A stretch of 64,000 nucleotides of DNA from Histoplasma ohiense. Its lineage: Eukaryota; Ascomycota; Eurotiomycetes; Onygenales; Ajellomycetaceae. The DNA is taken from positions 4,030,001 to 4,094,000 of the forward strand of contig JAEVHH010000001.1 of the NCBI GenBank assembly GCA_017607445.1, written 5' to 3'. Both the position numbers and the translations under genes were made by a program. Positions 1-10,785 of the stretch are shown here, piece by piece. Below the pieces are notes generated by a model. That model ran no database searches. It saw only the letters and a program-made list of their open reading frames with translations, and was not told the DNA's origin. Position 1 is the stretch's first letter, and each line of letters starts with the position of its first letter.

Positions 1-4
1 AAAG

Positions 5-1285
5 ATGGGGAAATATAGCCACTGCACGGAGGTAACTCCGGAATGCCCTGTCGAGGCGACTATTTATGGCCACAAACCTAATCCAGTAGTCAACTTGATA
101 TGCGTGGTTGTCTTTGGCGTACTGTTCTTTGTTGCAGTTTGGCAAACTTACAAGCATAAGACATACTCATTCGGAGTTGCAATGTCTCTGGGCTGCGTGG
201 CTGAAGCCATAGGTATGCTCAATTATATCTCCTATTGGACAAGGAGATGGCTGACTCCTGTCTCTTGAATTACTGTCGAACAGGATACGGCGGTCGCCTC
301 GTTCTCAACAGAAATCCCTGGGACTCAAATGGTTTTCAAATCCAGATCTGCACTCTCATCATCGCACCGTCATTCTTCACAGCCGCCATATATCTCACCC
401 TCAAACATCTGTGTTTCGCCCTGGGACCCCATCTCTCAATAATAAAGCCGTCGCTATACACCTGGATATTCATCAGCTTTGACGTCTTATCTCTCTCACT
501 CCAGGGTGCTGGTGGTGCTCTCGCAGCAACTGGGGACACAGAGCCAGACAAGAACAGGGGAGCGCAAATCATGCTTTCTGGTATTGTGTGGCAAGTTGTC
601 ACATTGATAATTTTCGGTGGTATGGCTGGACATTTCTTCTGGCGCCTGCTTGGCGATGACGGCCGCCGGTTGTCCATCGAGTCTCAGAAGGTGTGGGCGA
701 ACACAAAATTCAGGAGGTTCCTTATTAGCTTGGGTATCTCATTCTTCGTAATCTTTGTTCGATGCACTTACCGGTATGCCTGTCTCTCTACAATATTTCA
801 AACAACTTGCTCTCCATTTCTCCTGTTTCTTTTTCAATTTTTCAATTATTACTAACAAAAATGTTGCAGAATCGCCGAAATGGCCGGAGGCTGGTCCAAT
901 CGCATTATGCAAGATGAAATATCATTCGTTATTCTAGAGGGAGTGTATGTTACATATTTCCTTGCCATCCAGATGCCCCTTTCCCCTGCTACTACGTAAT
1001 CTTTAGAGGGAGGGAATCAACAGTCTAACCACAGCCACCACGATAAATAGTATGTGCATAATCGCTGCCATCCTTCTTACCACCTTCCACCCAGGCACCC
1101 ATTTCCCTCAAATGCGAACAGACTATCAAAAGGACAACACTGACCGGTTCTCAATGGTTCCACCCCAACAAACTGAAACCTCGTATGTCGCAGTTGACCG
1201 CCAGCCGCTTATTGATAACCAGCGTCCAGAAACAGAAGACCAAGGCCGCCTCTGGCCTGTTGTCATCGTACCCCCTGTCCCGTGA
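5..1285 (+). CDS. RTA1-like seven-helix membrane protein
   Basis: Model join(5..212, 284..773, 870..944, 1051..1285), 335 aa. Read through the splices, the protein has the RTA1 signature order: an N-terminal CPVEATIYGHKPN segment, then EAIGYGGRLVLNRNPWDS, QIQICTLIIAPSFFTAAIY, FVRCTYRIAEMAGGW and an FHPG motif near the last helix. About seven hydrophobic segments are visible. The three introns start GTATGC, GTATGC and GTATGT; the second has an ACTAAC branch site close to its acceptor. RTA1-family proteins are fungal plasma-membrane proteins linked to resistance to aminocholesterol, azole and other lipophilic compounds, and are sometimes called lipid-translocating exporters; their biochemical activity is not settled. 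The start at 5 is the only Met before the conserved N-terminus, but the window edge hides any upstream exon. A paralogue lies at 24084-25336. Confidence 0.85.
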
Positions 1286-1524
1286 AAAAAAAGAGCGAGT
1301 TATTGGTTCATTTCCCAGGAGTTATTATTCTTTAAAAACGATTTTATTAATATGTCATTATCAAGATAGATGAGAGATGAATAAACGTGATGAGTTTTTG
1401 TTGATTGAGTTTGTCTTTGATTGGTAAACTATGTTTATGTTCATATTGATGGAGAGAAATCATGTTTTTCTCAATCCACCAAAACTTACTCTCATGTAAT
1501 AATAAAAGAATAAAAGAATAGATG

Positions 1525-1555
<31 letters not shown>

Positions 1556-1860
1556 AGGCAAATTTCCTCGAGAATATGCAGTCTCGCGCCGTCGCTTGTC
1601 TATCATAAGAGAAGTATGGAAAATAAAATCATCAACAAAAATTTTCTCTTCATATCATTCATTGTATATTGTTCATCATCATCATCAGTCGTATCGCTGT
1701 GTGTGGAGGGGCGGTTACGCGCAACTTCCAATATCCCGAAAGCAAGAAACCAAACCCAAAATAGAAACACAAGAAAGAAAAATGCGATTTCAAAAAATCA
1801 CACGATTTTCGACGCCAAAAAATCAGCGGACGTATCCGTAAAAAGATTCGTAGTAAAATA
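1286..1860. other. Convergent intergenic region with poly(A) tract
   Basis: This stretch holds the 3' flanks of two convergent genes, RTA1-like (+) and the DUF3433 gene (-). It is AT-rich and contains a run of 29 A at 1525-1553. I see no gene or conserved RNA in it. Confidence 0.6.
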
Positions 1861-4350
1861 TCACACGACTCCACCACTGTCATCTAGCGTAACAAACATT
1901 TCGACTTGTCCAACCCTCCGCAGCCGATCGATCCCAAGATGTTCCTGCCCGTCGCGACCCTGGTATAGGCCAAACGCATATAACGCCTTTTCGCCCTCCC
2001 CCGGTGGCGCAATAACCACTCTAGTCACCAAATCTGCCTTTGTCCTTGGTTGGCGGAATACCCTATCCGAGAGAAGAGGACTTTGGTACAAGAAACTTAT
2101 AATATCCGCATATGAATAAATGGCATGGGGAAGGTAGCGTTTGCGCCGCGGCCAAAGAACAAGGAATGAAAAGGCATAGATGATCACGAAAGCCATTAAG
2201 GTGTAGTATGCTGGCAGTAGGGTGGAGATACGGATTTGATCCTGTTCGGGGTAGAAGCGGGCCATAAACATGCCGCCTGCGAGGACGGGAATGGCGAGTG
2301 ACGCAAGGCTCATGAAGGAGACGTATGCGACTTTGTAATGGCCGGCGCTGAGGGCGAGGACGGTGATTTCTAATGGCAAACAGGATGGGTAGTTTAGCAA
2401 GAGGCTTTTTTCGGCAAGGGCACCGTTGGGCATTGAGAGGTCGCAAAACGGCTGGACAGCCCGGAAGTATTGGTCGATTGGTTGCCAGAGGAGGAAGAGT
2501 ATTGTTGCAATCAGAGATGGAACGAAGCTGTACAGGAAGTTGGAGGAGGAGAAACCGGCTGATGATGGTAATGTAGGCAAGAGAGGATCGAATCCTTGTT
2601 TGATGGGCTGCCTTACGAACGTGACAACGATGAAAGCAATCATCAGGACATTTGCGATGACGATCCAGCCAACCACACATGAATCCTTTAGAAACCAGGC
2701 TGTCCAGCGATATCGAACGAACGGAGAATGTATATTCCTTTCAAAAGAGTCCTTGCTGTTGAGATGTTGTCGCTCGCTATCAGCGTGATTAGGAAAAGAG
2801 GTTTCAGATTGCCGTTTCGGATTGGAAAACGATTTTTCCGCCGCTGCGTATTCCTCGCCAATGCCGTAGAGAAAGTCCTGGGAATTGGCATCCGAGGACC
2901 AATATCCCAAACGCATTTTGCGAGGCAGGAGATCCTGCTCAACAGTTTGCGAGATTTCGGTCCGATAGAATTGATCCAATACATTAGATTTTTGGATCAG
3001 GGGGATGACATCGGCAAGACACACGGGATCCCACAGAAGCCCACTCTCTCGCCAACTAAAGCGGAACATAAGCCCTACCAATGCCACGACAAGCAGTCCA
3101 TAAAGAGTAATCAAGGCTCCAGCCACACCCCGAGTAGCCACCCATTGAAATCTTTCGACTTGGTCGTAATAACGAGCCACAAACAGCGAACTTTGCAGAG
3201 GAACGGTGAAAATATTAACCGCCCATGCTGTGACAAGAAAGATGCCAGTCATCCATTCGCCGTGCTGGAAGAGCGATATATCCGGCAATAAGAAGTTGTG
3301 AGGCAGGATTCGAATTTTTTGCAGCACACCCTCAGATCCACGTCCTGACGCTAACATTGTCAGGGGAAGAATTCGATACACGGCGGACTGCACGACAAAC
3401 AGCCAAAGTGTGATTAAAATGGCGAGTAGCTGTGGTAGAAATTGGAACACGAAGTATCGCGAGCCACCCAGCCCATCGTAAGCCCACAGGCCTGCATGTC
3501 GCTGTGACCAAACTATGCAAAATATGAGCGCTGCCATCATGGAGAGGCAGACAATTGTTAACGAGAGAAGTGGTACAAATCCGAGAGAAAAAGGAACAAA
3601 GTCAAGCTGTGGGTATTGGTAGGCTTCTGAAGGAGGCGTTACTGGGTTTAGGATATTTGAAACTATGCGGTTCAGTCAGTATGTCTAGCGCTTGACGTGA
3701 CCGGGGATACTGTCTAACGTTACCTGGCGAGTCGGGGCGGTCTGGTATCTGGGGTTCTTTATTTGGCTGATCAACAGACTGCGGAGTGACAGAGGTGTAG
3801 TATCCTAGGCCTTCATCTGGGATGATGCGTTCAACAGGATACTCGGTACTGACAACCGAGCCGTGTCGGCCTTCCCCAAGTAATTCTTCATCACGAGTCA
3901 GTTGATCAATGGCAAATCTGATGTATGGCATATCATCCACGCCAGGAGACGGAGTTCCATTTTCTGTCATCCTGGAACTCTCATTTGGCGCGGCAGGATT
4001 TCGTTTGGAGGTCTGTTCCGGGTCGTGAGTCACCGCGCTGCTGTTATCTGCCCCTTTTGCGTCGTCTGGGACATTTCGAGAAGGCATTTTCGGAGATGGA
4101 GAAGGTCTTCGAGTTGGAGGAGTTGCATATCTCACAACTGTGACTCTGCTGTGATTAGAAGCTTGGGAAATATCTGAGAAGGAATAATAGTCGTCGGAGG
4201 CGGCGATGGATTGCTGGGATGAGGAGTGAATTAATTGAGGCTGGTTAGCTATGCAAAATACTGTCAGCATGAAAATTCACCTAGCAAGGATATGGTATGT
4301 GTTATCTTACACTTTACAACTTTCAAGTTGGCAGGAGGTTGAGGGGGCAT
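1861..4350 (-). CDS. DUF3433-type polytopic membrane protein
   Basis: Model complement(join(1861..3662, 3724..4248, 4311..4350)), 788 aa. The first exon encodes MPPQPPANLKVVK; its donor is GTAAGA and the frame is kept into SNQPQLIHSSS. The first ~190 residues are Ser/Pro-rich and probably disordered. A long membrane part follows with many hydrophobic helices and two related blocks: one around the YFVFQFLPQLLAILITLW and ARYYDQVERFQWVA segments, the other around LEITVLALSAGHYKVAYVSF. This two-block layout is typical of fungal DUF3433 proteins, whose function is unknown. The two introns are 61 and 62 bp. The gene converges on the RTA1-like gene. Confidence 0.8.
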
Positions 4351-5435
4351 GACGGGTCGTTACACTGGAGTAAAAGAAGCAAACTGGAATTGCAAGTACG
4401 CAGAAATCAAGAAATCAAAATGCCATTGAAAAAAAATCCATGATAGAGGCTCATGATGAAGAAAGTTACCTCAGTCGGTGAGGAATGCTGGTATTAATGG
4501 AAGCTCTAAGTGGTCCGTCCGACATTATGATGTGGTTGGTGACCTGGCGGGGCTGGGGACGCTGGGCGTTGGGCGCTGGCGCAACCTCCCAGCCACCCAC
4601 GCCCGCACCGTGGCAGACGCTTATTTGTGTGTTCACAAACACGATTTTGTGACTGCTTTGTGCCGCTTTAATTTTGTGTTTATGTGACCTGTACGGAGGA
4701 CTAGTGATTGCAATGGGTTGCCAGTCCTTCCAAGCTGCGCATCCTCGTGAGAACAATAAACATTGTCGTTGGTGGTAAACTCCGCACAGACCACCGCCGC
4801 AGTCACGGGAAGACCTAATCTGTGAACTAGTCCTATTTAACATCAGTGAACCGCGGTCCGTGACAAAACCCAAACCTTATTTCACCCAAAGCTCGGACCA
4901 TCTCCAGGAAACGTAAGTGAATCAGTCACGATGACCGTCTGCAAGTGAGACAGGCAAACTTACCTATGCTAGTTAGCAACACCTAAAAATAAATTCGTAA
5001 ACTCCAATATACCCCTCAAAGCGATATCAATGTGGCAATTCCCATAATAATTATCCTTCTTCTGCAATCTGGGAAGGGCCCCTCGGACACAGGCTGCTTT
5101 ATATCTCACAATAAACATACTAGTACTGTTCATGCAAATTATATGTGCCATAGCAGGTTGAATACCTGATAGAACCATTCCTGTCGAGGAGGAGACCACC
5201 GAGGGAATGAGGCGCGCAATCCCAAAATCACCCCACCCCGTCCAGAAATTACCGAGCGAGAGACAACGACCTTATATCACACCTATCAGTTTATTTGTGC
5301 AACATTTAAAGGAATGCAGGATTACCCAGATTCTAGTTAAAAAAACTTTAGAGATGATATAAATGATGAATTGTGTTCAGATTGTCCAGTTTGTAGCACA
5401 TTGGACAAAATAGCAGGCAACAATCGTTGCCAGCC
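4351..5435. other. Intergenic region upstream of the DUF3433 gene
   Basis: About 1.1 kb between the start of the DUF3433 gene and the stop of the next minus-strand gene. It should contain the DUF3433 promoter. Short ORFs here have no family resemblance and no splice support, so I call no gene. Confidence 0.5.
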
Positions 5436-7898
5436 TTAGTTCTGAAAAAATTTCTTCACGTCCCGAAAACTCGTCTTACTCTCCCTACATTCTCCAACGA
5501 TCGGCATTTTTCCCTTTTTCTTCCTCCTCCTCCTCCTCCTGATTCCCCCGTATATATCCACAAATCCACGAAGGAATGAAGTTCGTCCTGAATCTGTAGG
5601 AGTGCCATCATCATAATTGCTGTCAATATCATCAAGAGCGTTCATTTTACGCGAATGGAGACCGAGAGCATTATCACGATTTGTACCTGGCTCACAGAGG
5701 TAAAATTGGCAAGACTGACTCTTCTTCCTCTCGACTATTTGCGGTCGACTAGTTGAGTTGTTGTAGGTATTTTCTTCGCAACTTTCATTGACGGCTGCAT
5801 TACTGAATGGCATTGGTGGCGTGGGCTGACTAGGTCCAGCTTTTGAGCTTCCGTAGGACCGCTGGTGATAACGTCGCAGGCTGTTGGAGTACCCTTGGCC
5901 GGTGTGTTTTTCATTTCCCGACCTCCAATCCACTGGGACCCGTTGTAACGTGGTGGGTCGCGAATAAATACTTTCGCTGTATGTTCGCTGCTGGAGGCAA
6001 GGTCTACCAAACACGTCGCGAGAATGGAGACCATCTACCTCAGCATCAGGACTCTCTACATATCCACCGTTTGTAGTACAATACTCTGTGTGAGTTGAAC
6101 TACTCGTTTGATCTTCTTGTGCCAGATTGTTTTGAGATTTGTTTGGCATCAGCAACAGTGCATTGTCAGTGGTTTCAGCTCCACTAGCGCCCGAAGGGGG
6201 TAATCTCGACAAAGTTCCCCGAAGCCGTATTGATATTGGCCGTCGGGCGTTCAACGTATAGGGCTTAAACTTACCATTTAAATGGTCGTGAAGCCTATCA
6301 CGCGCAGAGTAAGATCGAAATGGAACCCGATCAACGAGACCAATGTTCTGTTGATCAAGAAGTGCCCAACGCTTCAACATTCTGCTAAGATTGTCGTTTG
6401 AACCTTGTGTTGTATCGGAAGGCATATTATTATCTCTGACCGGCCTAGCAACAGTATTTGGGCTGAGATTGTCAACATTTCTAGTTTTCGCCGGCCATGG
6501 GGATGTTGACGATGTCATCAAGCTGGGTTGACTGGTATGTGACGAGTCTGTAGGGCTGTAACTAGATTCGGTTTGCTGGCCCTCCCTTGCATGTTCAGAT
6601 TTCTGCGTCCATGGCTCCTGATATTTAACATTAAGAGACGGTCTAGATGAAGAAGCAGGCCCAACTGCAAGATATAATTCTTGCTTCTCCCTAGCTTCAA
6701 CGTACGGATCGATTAAAGGCCCGGACGAGCAGTCCGCTACATCTTCGGGCCCATTACGTTGAGGGTATTTCCACGAGGGGCCTGGTACTATGGGACCCTT
6801 AGTTGCCGCTGGGTCATTGTCCCGCATATGGCACCACAAACTTCCGCTTCGAAGGCCCCCCAAAGAGCTTCCATCGCACGCCCTATTTTGTGAATTTTCT
6901 GGAATGCGATTGTTCTCCGCTACTTGGAAAAAATTGTGATATCTATTGTCATCGGGGATTTGAGCGTACTTATCGATTATAGATGCTATAGAGATCGATG
7001 CATGTCGCCGTTGTAGTTCACCCTCACTCACTAAGCAACTGGCATAAAGGCTTGTTGTATCAGGCTCAGGGCGTTCACAGTTGAGCTGAGGGGCTCTCGG
7101 GGCCATGGGGGTAATTCGAGAGTCAAGCTGCCGCAAGTTCTTTTGTCCAACTGACCTCCGCTGAGGAATTCCATGCGGTGCATCGCAAGCGTGACTATTC
7201 AAACCCATCACGGATGTAGCCATGCCCCTTTTCCTTTCCGTCGTACCTGTTTGGGTTTCTTGTCCTGGAGAAAATTGTGCCCCATAGTCGTGCGATGTAG
7301 GAGTTTGTTTTGTAAGCGTTTGGCTCCGGACAACTTCTTTGCACTGCTTACAGAAATTTTGACGCTTCTTTACCCGGCAAACTGCTAGAGATAGCATGAC
7401 AGCAGCGATTGTTAAAATGATGAGCAGGACAAGAATTGGTGTTTGTACACCTTTCAGTGAAGGACATTTGCTGACTACTACCGCAGAGCCTGTAGCATCC
7501 GGGGGCCTGGATGTTATTGCTGTTGCAGCAGCTGTGGTTGCTTTTGCTGTTCCTGTCAATGGTGATGATGAAGGAGCTGATAGTGGAGATGTTGACGTAA
7601 AACTCTCATGCGTTGAACTTGATGGCAGATTGCTTGATATGGGTACACGAGGGGAAGCTCCCGCGGTAACCGTGAGAGTAGTGGTAACAGAAACAAAACT
7701 GATGGATTCGGCCCTTGCCGACATTTTTTTAACAGGCGAAGGCTGCGGGCAGGATGAGGTTGTCGATGAACGGAGTGAGCACATGTCTGTGTCCGTGGTG
7801 TACTTAGATATATGATTGTCTAAATGATGTGACAATGTCCCACTCTTCGGGATACACCCTGGGGTAACGAATGTAATCAAAAAATTGCAAGGGGCCAT
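5436..7898 (-). CDS. Large Ser/Thr-rich single-pass membrane protein
   Basis: A single 820-aa frame without introns. The first ~155 residues are rich in Ser, Thr and Ala, as in heavily O-glycosylated fungal ectodomains. One strong hydrophobic helix follows at about 158-178 (TPILVLLIILTIAAVMLSLA), then a basic and cysteine-bearing juxtamembrane segment (CRVKKRQNFCKQCKEVV). The remaining ~620 residues are polar and low in complexity, with a short basic run (RRRRRRKKK) near the C-terminus. This layout suggests a cell-surface or endomembrane protein with a long cytoplasmic tail, but I recognise no catalytic domain. There is no convincing signal peptide at the first Met. A later start, such as the Met before CSLRSSTTSSC, or an unrecognised upstream exon is possible. 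Confidence 0.7.
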   Translation of the reverse strand: MAPCNFLITFVTPGCIPKSGTLSHHLDNHISKYTTDTDMCSLRSSTTSSCPQPSPVKKMSARAESISFVSVTTTLTVTAGASPRVPISSNLPSSSTHESFTSTSPLSAPSSSPLTGTAKATTAAATAITSRPPDATGSAVVVSKCPSLKGVQTPILVLLIILTIAAVMLSLAVCRVKKRQNFCKQCKEVVRSQTLTKQTPTSHDYGAQFSPGQETQTGTTERKRGMATSVMGLNSHACDAPHGIPQRRSVGQKNLRQLDSRITPMAPRAPQLNCERPEPDTTSLYASCLVSEGELQRRHASISIASIIDKYAQIPDDNRYHNFFQVAENNRIPENSQNRACDGSSLGGLRSGSLWCHMRDNDPAATKGPIVPGPSWKYPQRNGPEDVADCSSGPLIDPYVEAREKQELYLAVGPASSSRPSLNVKYQEPWTQKSEHAREGQQTESSYSPTDSSHTSQPSLMTSSTSPWPAKTRNVDNLSPNTVARPVRDNNMPSDTTQGSNDNLSRMLKRWALLDQQNIGLVDRVPFRSYSARDRLHDHLNGKFKPYTLNARRPISIRLRGTLSRLPPSGASGAETTDNALLLMPNKSQNNLAQEDQTSSSTHTEYCTTNGGYVESPDAEVDGLHSRDVFGRPCLQQRTYSESIYSRPTTLQRVPVDWRSGNEKHTGQGYSNSLRRYHQRSYGSSKAGPSQPTPPMPFSNAAVNESCEENTYNNSTSRPQIVERKKSQSCQFYLCEPGTNRDNALGLHSRKMNALDDIDSNYDDGTPTDSGRTSFLRGFVDIYGGIRRRRRRKKKGKMPIVGECRESKTSFRDVKKFFQN

Positions 7899-9268
7899 GA
7901 TATGTTGATTAATATATAGTAAGAAGAGTAAAATAGAAATATACCTTTAAAAAAAGGGATAGGAAAGGAAGGCAAAAGAGTTGCACAAGTGTACATCTCG
8001 ATTAAGCTGATGAACAATGAAGAAGTCCATATGAAAATTTGTTAAAGCTATGAATAACATATCAAGTGTCTATGGTAATATATATCATTGAAATATTGAT
8101 TCATAGTTTATCAAGCAAAACTGCAAAAGATGACTCCTTTGTTGTGAGATAGAGTATGTTCAACGATGACTATGTTAAGTTTAAGTTCAGTGACAGTAGA
8201 ACAATGAATGAATCACAGATGAACTGTAAATTTATATATCATTGAGTTTTCTCCGTCAAAGAAAGGGTTAGAAAACGAGTAATAATTCCAGTTTCGAAAA
8301 GCAAGGGAATAAATTCAAGGACAAATGCAGAAAGAGACAAAACAGTGTTGAACAAAATAGGGTATTAGTTAAACTTGTACTCACTGCACAAGTCCTTCAT
8401 ATTAGCTTCCACAAGCTTAGCTTTCCCATAGATACATTAGTTGTCCCAGCCGACGGATCAAATCCGGGCTGAATAGCTTCGGTGACCAGCAAAAGTCTTC
8501 GCTTGTGCCCATTCCCGGAGAGTTGTTGTGGATATATTCATACAAGAAATATCCAGATCCTTTACCTTGGTTTCTATAGCGGTATGGTCGAAGTTGATAG
8601 ACATGGCTATTTTGATTACAAACACTGGCCAACCCCGGATGAGCTTCCAATTGTCCGAAGGCGCTGGACGATGATAAGGTACGAGAGCATGGAATTCTTT
8701 GTCATGGGAAGTGTTAATGATACTCTGATAGGGAGGAGAAGGTGTATGGGCATCGTCGATTTTGATAGGTGGTTATACCGTTAAAGGCGATTGCGAGAAA
8801 TAGACAGAAGTTTTGTCCCTTTTTCCTTCTCTTTCCATTTTTTCTTTGTTTTCGAAATGAAGAAGAAAGGTCCCAAAAGCGGGGGAATCGTGTAGCTCCA
8901 ATTATTTCCATTCCGGGACTACAAGCCCTTCATCGGATCAGTTGAAGCTGACGAAATGCAATGGCGAAGTTATCAGTAAGACAACTGACACTCTGCTCGG
9001 TTGGCTGAAAATTTGGCCTTTCTTCAAAGACCTGCTGCGGCATCTGTTAGCTAATTTTCTGGTGAGTAGAGTATTAGTGTATCAAACCTGAATGAAGAAC
9101 ACCGAATGTATGTACATGTACATGTACAGTACATGTACTTAAGACCATCCTCCAACCCACGTTGTGAGAATTGCAATAATACCCACGATGACCCCAAGCT
9201 GGGGGATCGGTTGTGTTGATGCCGTGAAGAGTAATCCGTGGCTTGCAGCAGTTGAATATCTCATTTCC
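7899..9268. other. Intergenic region with unplaced ORF fragments
   Basis: This stretch lies upstream of the Ser/Thr-rich membrane protein gene. Overlapping fragments at 8417-8784 on the minus strand read like pieces of a decayed coding sequence (for example LVPYHRPAPSDNWKLIRGWP in one frame and RRLGQLMYLWES in another), but I cannot assign them to a family. A palindromic TGTACATGTACATGTAC tract lies near 9115-9131. Confidence 0.4.
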
Positions 9269-9999
9269 TTAGGTAGACCGATTGTCCGAGCTGATGGAAT
9301 CGAATGCTTCTGACATGCGATCTGCATTCTGAAATACACCTTTTATCCCACATTTCTCAATGATCTGGCCAATCCGGATACTTTGTGTGCTAGGAGAGTC
9401 GTCCTTAGGGGCCAACCAAGTAGTTAGCTCTACAAGCTTCTAGTGGCAGGTCTTTGAAGAGGTCAAACTTACAGCGCTTTCCAGTTACAACCTCATAGAT
9501 TACAGCCCCTAGAAGGCCAGTATCCGTCTGGGCTGAGTATCCATTGTCGTCAGCAGCCTTTATGTTGGTATCAAGCGGTAAAACGGACGAAATCGTAAAA
9601 TCGCAAAACCAGATAGATAGATAGATCCGAAGCAAGGAGGAAATTACGACTAGCAATGTCCCGCCACAATAACTGAACGGTGATGTGTACTTGCGAGGCC
9701 ACGACGCATTTCACGGAACCATGAAAGTTGAAGAGACTTTGGGGGTCGATTGTGCTCTAAATAGGTGCGTAGGCGGCGCTTTTCCATCAGTGCAAGTTCA
9801 ATAGTTCGTATCGGAGACGCTGATACAGGGGACAACGCCATCGCAACCACGTATACATCGATAAACATCTCGTTCACGCTGTATGACTTCAATATTAAAA
9901 TGACCACATCGTCGTTGGTGGTACTCCTATCTCCCAGTGCCATTCTCCATCACGAAGGACTACCAGCCCGGACCTGCCATAGCCAAGAATTTGATATTT
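9269..9999 (-). pseudogene. Decayed fungal protein-kinase-like gene
   Basis: Kinase-fold motifs appear in order on the minus strand but in shifting frames. A glycine-rich loop, QILGYGRSGLVVLRDGEW, lies near 9993-9940. It is followed by GDRST and later LRTYLEHNRPPKSLQLSW. Then comes the catalytic-loop region VIVAD-IASRNFLL, a CDFTISSVLPLD stretch equivalent to the DFG region, the segment TGLLGAVIYEVVTGKRCKFDLF, and a late GQIIEKCGIKGVFQNADR block. The frame breaks can be located: an extra G in GGCGGGACATT just before IASRN, a duplicated TATC unit just before WFCDFT, a shift at the glycine loop/GDRST junction and another after KDLPLEA. Such degenerate kinases are a common expanded family in Eurotiomycetes. 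With at least four shifts this copy cannot make a full protein. Confidence 0.75.
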
Positions 10000-10785
10000 A
10001 ATCTGGAATCACATTGCCGTCAAGATCTAGGAATGGTGACATTTTCAGTCATTTCAGGAGATGAGGAGAATTTCCAAGAGTATTTGTGAGGAACACGAAT
10101 TCCACCCCGCCAGCCGTATGGCGGTTCTGGCAAGCAGATGATCGCATACACTCAGCAAAAGAATCTGGAATAAACAGAAGACAGGCACTGAAGCCTTTGG
10201 TACAGTACAATGATTTGTTGGGGCCACTGCAGGTTCAACGAAATCCAATGATCCTCCGTGGGGAGTTCAAGCCGCCATCGCTCTGCAAGAGAACAGATGT
10301 TAGAAGCGTTTGCGGTGCATCAACAGGATCCCGGTAACTAGAGGATATTGGTACATACAAGCAGGCTTCAAACGCTTAACGATTGAATCACGGGTATGAG
10401 CCTCAAAGGACGCAACAGGAAGAAGACACAGAGCAGGTGACGATAATTACCACCAGGACATGCTTTTCAAGACTATCTCAGCCGGCTCCGAAGACGTCAA
10501 AATGAATGCATACATCTAGCAAATACCTTTTCCATATCACGGCGCTACGACCAATCCTACAGCCTATTCAACAGATCGTGGTCTCTGAGGTCGAACATGG
10601 GATTGATACCAGCCAATGGTCAAGAAGACTAACTATTCTAAGTCCAGAGTTTAACATCAAGAAAACATCATATTTAGACTAGACACCCTACCAATTAGAT
10701 ATGGAACCCCCCAAAAAGAAGAAGAAGAAGCCTCTCCTCCCAGCCGAGCTACCCAGAACTCCTTCACCTGAAACCACAGCAATTA
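10000..10785. other. Intergenic region between kinase pseudogene and ATPase gene
   Basis: No supported gene. The short ORFs here lack splice support and family resemblance. Upstream remains of the kinase pseudogene could lie in the lower part. Confidence 0.4.

Noticed and set aside
1525..1553. Poly(A) tract as tail of a processed pseudogene
   Set aside because: No retroposed coding sequence or target duplication adjoins it; similar A runs occur at several intergenic sites.
2063..2680. Second minus-strand frame inside the DUF3433 gene
   Set aside because: Out-of-frame shadow of a well-supported coding exon.
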